Shown in pieces: positions 59,361-64,000 of a stretch of 64,000 nt of DNA. The position numbers were made by a program, and so were the translations under genes. This DNA is from Hymenochaete sp. R1 (taxonomy: Eukaryota; Basidiomycota; Agaricomycetes; Hymenochaetales; Hymenochaetaceae), in NCBI GenBank assembly GCA_019400425.1, contig JAFREE010000022.1, forward strand, positions 1 through 64,000, given 5' to 3'. Under the pieces are notes generated by a model. It worked only from the letters and a program-made list of their open reading frames with translations. It searched no databases and was not told where the DNA came from. Within the stretch, counting starts at the first letter, position 1; each line of letters begins with the position of its first letter.

Positions 59361-59825
59361 TCGCTATCCAACGTTCCAGTAGAGTTTCGCTTCCGTATAA
59401 TAGGTAGTTTCCTTCCTTTCTGTACCGAAATAGTCGCCGTAGTTGCTTCAAATACAATCAGATATCGCCACGATGGTGTATCTGGATGATCCCCAAACAT
59501 GATTGGGAACAGAAAGACACTTTGAGCGGGCTGTTTGATTCCGAATTACTATGCAACTTACCTTCCATTTGACATCTATGGGTTCCAGTGGGTTTCAAGT
59601 TATCGAGTGCGTTTGAAGCAGCAGTATGAACCAAAAGGACATCAGCCTTTCTGCCCATTGATCATTAGCAAGGTTGTTTGGCGGTTAAACCCATAAAGAC
59701 GTTCGTTCGTCCGATTCATTCTCGATCAAGTCAGTAGTATGGTATGTTGAACGATTGTGGAATACCATAAAATGGTGATGCTGAAGGAAAAGGGAAAGAA
59801 AGAAGGTAGTCAATTTTTTCGTGAT

Positions 59826-60113
59826 CCTAGTACTGTACCGAAGTAGTCAATTGTTCTTTCCCACGGTCGGTAGACCGCTGTGTAACAAGTTCTCCGGGCC
59901 GTGTTACGCGTTACATCGATCTGAAGAATTGTTCTCCGGATCTGGGCCGGAGCTAAGCGAGCCTAGCCGAGGGTAATCCGGCTCTTGTGACATGTTACAG
60001 CCCCCTGACGAGAGTTCTCGACCCTCTGTTACATGTTACGGGAACTTTAATAAAAGTTATCCGAGACCCTCGTGTTACGTGTTACAGAACGATTGACTAC
60101 TTCGGTACAGTAC
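59826..60113. mobile_element. MITE-like non-autonomous DNA transposon
   Basis: About 290 nt bounded by 29-nt terminal inverted repeats: 59829-59857 and 60086-60114 match as reverse complements with one mismatch (they begin AGTACTGTACCGAAGTAGTC). The flanks carry TCGTGAT at 59819-59825 and again at 60114-60120, a probable 7-nt target duplication (8-nt with one mismatch). The interior has repeated GTTAC-NN-GTTAC units at 59903, 60028 and 60074. No coding capacity. Size and structure fit a hAT-like MITE, but the superfamily is a guess. Confidence 0.8.
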
Positions 60114-60987
60114 TCGTGATGTAGCGATCTTTCCCGATTTGGAACGTTGACGATTGAACGCCGTCCGGTCCCACTCCTACTAGAGATTCCAATTTGAACG
60201 TCAGTTTGATAGATTATGCCGCTTCTGAAAGTAAGCCAATGCGAACCTGTAATGCGACCATGTTTCTGGGAAGAAGATTGTGAGGCAGAGAGGCAGATCA
60301 TTTAGAACTCGAAGGGAATGCATGCGGTTCATGCTAGTTGCTTCGATGTTTACGCCGTTCATCCCTTGACCTCCTACGACGACGACTATAATACACCGAT
60401 CTCACTGTGCAAGCGGAACAAACTCAATGTACACCGCACTCACTGGGACTTGTCGCAACTCAGCGTAAGCGCTGGAACTCAGGCTGACCGAAGCTGGCGG
60501 ATGGCGCAAGAAAAGACGACAGTGGATAATTGCGCCTCGGTTTGCTGAGCAGGCGCGTTCCTCGTTCTCTCAACTCCCGAATGCCAACCGTCAAGGTATA
60601 TTTCGCCTAGTCGAACGTGTCTCTTCCGATGGTTCAGCTTCATAGTGATTCTGTCAACTATTACCATGTAGCACAATTCTCTGGGTGGACACGGATTTTC
60701 GGATGGTAGATGACCGCCGCAGTGCACGATGAATGGGTTCGATGCACGTTCGTTTCCTTCCAATGACATCCCATTCTCCTGATCCTTTACTCACTGACTG
60801 CAAAATATACCTTAAAGACTTCGATTACCCTTCTTCCAGAATTAGGAAAGTGTATAATATATCGTTCGGATGAGTAATGCGAGAAAAGTGAGTTCATTTC
60901 TTTTCCGATTGTATGACAGGCAATTCGAGATATTTATTTACCATATGCATGTTACACGCAGGAACTGGACCAGAGATTTGTGGTACC

Positions 60988-62463
60988 TTATTTGTCCTCT
61001 GGCGAAGGACCGTCGTCGCGCTGAGAGTTCATGATTTTCTCCGCTTCCTGCAGGCCTTTGATACGCCTGGATGTTTCGTTCAGCATACCCGGGACTGAAG
61101 ATATATCCTCAACCTTTATGTTCAGCTCTCGCGCGGCCTTGCGACGCGCGTGTTCCTCTCCTTTTGCAAATGCTACAGGGTCGTCGGCATTATCCCATGG
61201 AATGAGCATACCGGCGTCACTCAATATGCCCTCCAGTAGCATCAGCTTCTTCAGCCCCACTTGGATCTCCTCGTGGGTTATACATTTCTTCATCCTTTTA
61301 ATGGTTTGCTTGATGGCGTATTTTCGATTTTTGATCAATGTTTTGAACCTATCGCAGGCCCCAGGAAGCTCGCCTCTGTAATGTATAGCGGTCACCTTAT
61401 TGCGAACCTCGTCCATCCGAAGGAAACGATCACCGCCTTTTGCAAGTATGTCTAGGGTAGTGGCGTTTCGACGGTACGAAGTTCTGAAGCAGTCGTCACA
61501 TGCAAGATCGAGGAGATCGTGGCCGTCGGGTATGTTTTTCGCAAGATTGTGAAATGGCACGTCCTGATTGCCTGGCCCGCCTTCCGGTCTCTTTTTCGTA
61601 ATGTAGTCCCAATGCCCATTTAAGAGCTCCAAATGTTCCGACGCCTCGGCTTTCAAATCGAGGAGGCGAGCTTTCTGGTTCTCGGATTCCTTGTCACTCC
61701 ATTGATTCCAATGTTGATCGAGAACCGATGTGGCGGGAACAGGGTGTTGCGTACGAGTCTCAATGGCATATAACTCTTGCTCGCAGTTGCCTATTGTCTG
61801 CTGCAGATCGCTGCAACGTTGTGCGACCGCATCCACGAGTCCCATACGCTTCCTGACATGGTCTCTCTTCGTCTTGAAATTGAACAATAACCCGCTGATC
61901 AGCTCGCCACATGCAGTGAACAAGGCAGGGGAGAGGACGAATAGATCAGCCAAGTCAATAACGAAGTCGTCCACCCACTTCAGGCGATGATAGTGAGATG
62001 CTACGAAAAGATCAAGTTTTCGAGTCGGTTTCTCGCGATACCCTAATTCCCGAAAGTCGTATTTCTTTCGCCAAACCCAATCAAGTTCATCCCCCTCTCC
62101 AGGATTTTCCGGCTGTGTGTAGTACGTATTATCAAGGACGTGGAGAACCCTTGGTCCACGCTCACGAACGAGGGCGTAGACCTTCTTATCGTCCTGCCGC
62201 TCTCCTTCGCGTTCGCTAGCCATTGCCTCTATCTTTGCAAATAATTTCTTAATGGCAGCGAAGCGAAATCTATCTGTTTGATCATCGTCATCGTCCTTTC
62301 CACGGACACTCTGAATGAGCGCCCTTTCAGATTCAGAAGAAGCAAGCGATGCTTTAGGAAGTTCGTTGCCTCCCCTTCGAGCTTTCTTTGAGCCGGTACC
62401 GACGCCGTGTGGCGGATTAGCAGATGCAGTTGCGACGCGCTTTGCTGGGTTGGCGTGGGGCAT
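60988..62463 (-). CDS. Orphan 491-aa protein, tandemly duplicated family
   Basis: A single uninterrupted frame from ATG 62463. Not recognised. The Lys/Arg-rich start (residues 8-35, SKKARRGG) could be a nuclear signal. A folded middle contains LDLFVASHYHRLKWVDDFVIDLADLF and a hydrophobic helix SPALFTACGELISGLLF. A Cys pair in LDLACDDCFRTSYRR is followed by a coiled-coil-like C-terminus with CITHEEIQ, MLIPWDNADDPVAFAKGEEHARRKA and SVPGMLNETSRRIKGLQ. The same C-terminal pattern recurs in the partial gene at 63676-64000, so this is a duplicated family. No introns, in contrast to most neighbours. Confidence 0.78.
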   Translation of the reverse strand: MPHANPAKRVATASANPPHGVGTGSKKARRGGNELPKASLASSESERALIQSVRGKDDDDDQTDRFRFAAIKKLFAKIEAMASEREGERQDDKKVYALVRERGPRVLHVLDNTYYTQPENPGEGDELDWVWRKKYDFRELGYREKPTRKLDLFVASHYHRLKWVDDFVIDLADLFVLSPALFTACGELISGLLFNFKTKRDHVRKRMGLVDAVAQRCSDLQQTIGNCEQELYAIETRTQHPVPATSVLDQHWNQWSDKESENQKARLLDLKAEASEHLELLNGHWDYITKKRPEGGPGNQDVPFHNLAKNIPDGHDLLDLACDDCFRTSYRRNATTLDILAKGGDRFLRMDEVRNKVTAIHYRGELPGACDRFKTLIKNRKYAIKQTIKRMKKCITHEEIQVGLKKLMLLEGILSDAGMLIPWDNADDPVAFAKGEEHARRKAARELNIKVEDISSVPGMLNETSRRIKGLQEAEKIMNSQRDDGPSPEDK

Positions 62464-63675
62464 GTCTATGTGAGCTGGATCAGGCGGGACCTGGGACGCT
62501 TCGAAGGTGGGAGGGCTATGTTGAAAGAGACGTTCGTAGTTGATGACAGTAAGAGGTCAAGTTTGTAGGATTCGAACACTTACAAACCAAGCTCGAGTAG
62601 TCAAAATTGCATTGGCGCAAAGGAACACTAAGAGACTTTTACGAGTTTACAGCAAAGTTTTGAGGCGGTGCGACATGTCGAGGACTGAAGGATGCGCATG
62701 TCAAAATGGAAGAAGCTAACTCCTGAGCACGACGACGGAAGCACAGTCTTGGTTGCAGTCTCGATAGACATGAAACCCGATTGGAAGACTGGTTCGCAAT
62801 TTTTCTCCCTTTGCCTTTCCCCGATATGCAGAAGCTCACTAATTATATCTCTTTTCCCCCATAGCGCTTTTATTACCGTTTGGTACTCCGATGCTTCGAG
62901 TGATGAAGCTACATAAATCGACTTATGTGCCACAATACGAAGACGATAGTGTTCTGGCCCCAACCCTACGTATTAGGCCGTTTAAGACATAATGGGGGCG
63001 CAGGCGTGCCACTCCCACCCCCACCCCCCTCCCCCTCCCCCTTCGGACTAATTTATTGGATGCGGTGTCAGATATGCTACCGAAGTAAATGCTGTTGATG
63101 GAAATGGCAGCAGCGTGTCGCGGTAAGATTCAGTTACCCACAGTCTGCTGCTTCTAACGCCGATTTAGGGACTCGGTGGCGAAGCTCGATTTTGTATGAG
63201 TTGTACTTCGTTCTTCTTTTGAGGTCTATTCCGAGTCAGATTTCGTGCAAGTATGACGATACGACAATGCACAAAAAAAGACGAGACGTTCATGTTGGTT
63301 ACCTTCGAGGCTTTCGAGTGCATCTTCCAACCTTGTGTGACACAGTGTGAGCTCGAACGTTTCTACATACGAAAATAGCTGAAAGTCTACTCTTGCATCC
63401 ATGAGCTCACGCTTCAGTTAAAAACATAGCAGTAACAAAACTCGCTCTGGGACAAAATACAAAGAGTATTGTAAATTAATTCCGCATCGCTCCTCGGTAA
63501 TACCCTACCTTTTTTTTAAAGAAAAGCCACAACACGAATGCTCAGGAACCTCCAGCGTATTTATCGCATGAAAAAGGCAAGTTCATTCCTTTTTGATGAC
63601 AGAAAATTTGAGGAATATATTAAATTACATCCAGACATTGTCCTAGCACGGCACTTTGTCTTCTGGCACAAGAGT
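62464..63675. other. Intergenic between the two orphan copies
   Basis: Upstream region of the 491-aa gene and 3' flank of the partial copy. A minus-strand frame at 62628-62963 (about 110 codons) is protein-like but matches nothing I know and has no clear start, so it is not called. Confidence 0.45.
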
Positions 63676-64000
63676 TTACTTTTGCTCTAAAAGAACATGA
63701 GATACTACTTCCAAGCCTTTGATACGTGCCTCCGTCTCTGCCGCTATATTTGGGATAGACCAAACACTCTCGACCGTCACGCCCGCTTCTTGCATCAGCT
63801 CGTGCCGCACACGTTTCTCCCCCTCAGTAAATGCTGCAGGGTTCAAAACATCCCACGGAATCATTTGTTCGACACGGCGTAATGCACCCCTCTCTCTCTT
63901 CAATTTCTCTAGTTCAATCCGGACGTCCTCGTGAGTGACATACTTTATCTTCTTGATCGATGACTTCAGGGAGTGTTTACGAACGCTTATTCTCCTTCTG
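63676..64000 (-). CDS. Partial paralogue of the 491-aa orphan (C-terminal end)
   Basis: The stop is at 63676-63678 and the frame runs off the window at 64000, leaving about 107 codons. It aligns without a break to the end of the 491-aa protein: THEDVRIELEKL against THEEIQVGLKKL, MIPWDVLNPAAFTEGEKRVRHEL against LIPWDNADDPVAFAKGEEHARRKA, and SIPNIAAETEARIKGLE against SVPGMLNETSRRIKGLQ. The 3' flanks also look alike, so the duplicated unit extended past the stop codon. The N-terminal part lies outside the window. Confidence 0.75.
   Translation of the reverse strand, partial: RRRISVRKHSLKSSIKKIKYVTHEDVRIELEKLKRERGALRRVEQMIPWDVLNPAAFTEGEKRVRHELMQEAGVTVESVWSIPNIAAETEARIKGLEVVSHVLLEQK

Larger units (their letters stand above)
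58880..60987. other. Intergenic with MITE-like element and CT microsatellite
   Basis: No gene recognised apart from the mobile element listed separately. A minus-strand frame at 60479-60769 is protein-like but isolated and was not called. Confidence 0.5.

Noticed and set aside
62565..62590. GTTCGAATCC on the minus strand, possible tRNA T-loop
   Set aside because: The flanking bases do not form the five-pair T-stem, and no acceptor stem is present.

Overview
The window is nuclear DNA of a filamentous basidiomycete, most likely a mushroom-forming Agaricomycete. The evidence is dense genes split by 50-90 nt GT-AG introns, TATA-driven secreted-protein genes, a HET-C homologue, a sesquiterpene synthase with basidiomycete-type motifs, and DUF6534-type membrane proteins, a family typical of mushroom genomes. 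Exon structures were read by hand from splice signals, frame and paralogue comparison; no transcript evidence was available.

Layout. 0.5-18.8 kb: a cluster of seven secreted single-domain ricin-B-type (beta-trefoil, QxW) lectins. Six are on the plus strand and one on the minus strand. All share a signal peptide, a TATA box about 90-170 nt upstream and one phase-2 intron at the same place. A 338-aa coiled-coil orphan (6.1 kb) and a KRE6/SKN1 beta-1,6-glucan synthesis gene of GH16 type (11.8-14.4 kb) lie within the cluster. 19.9-28.1 kb: a cytochrome b561-type membrane protein, an uncharacterised regulator-like protein and a two-finger CCCH zinc-finger protein. 28.5-34.5 kb: housekeeping genes for eIF2-alpha, the ribosome-assembly protein Noc4 and the ubiquinone methyltransferase COQ3.

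35.4-42.8 kb: three tandem 7-TM DUF6534-like genes, each with 16 exons of matching phase, including a 7-nt microexon in all three. 43.1-44.3 kb: a sesquiterpene synthase with intact DDxxD, NSE and RY motifs. 47.2-51.8 kb: a 15-exon HET-C-type protein with a long Gly/Pro-rich tail, divergently paired with a low-complexity orphan (52.4-54.1 kb). 56.6-58.9 kb: a 725-aa orphan. 59.8-60.1 kb: a MITE-like element with 29-bp terminal inverted repeats. 61-64 kb: a 491-aa orphan and the C-terminal end of a diverged tandem copy cut by the window edge.

Taken together, conserved growth genes (translation, ribosome assembly, ubiquinone, cell-wall glucan) are interspersed with fast-evolving accessory families: secreted lectins, 7-TM proteins, a terpene synthase, a self-recognition-type protein and orphans. 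The features least explained by known annotation are the lectin array, the microexon-bearing DUF6534 array and the duplicated orphan family. I see no CRISPR, rRNA or convincing tRNA.
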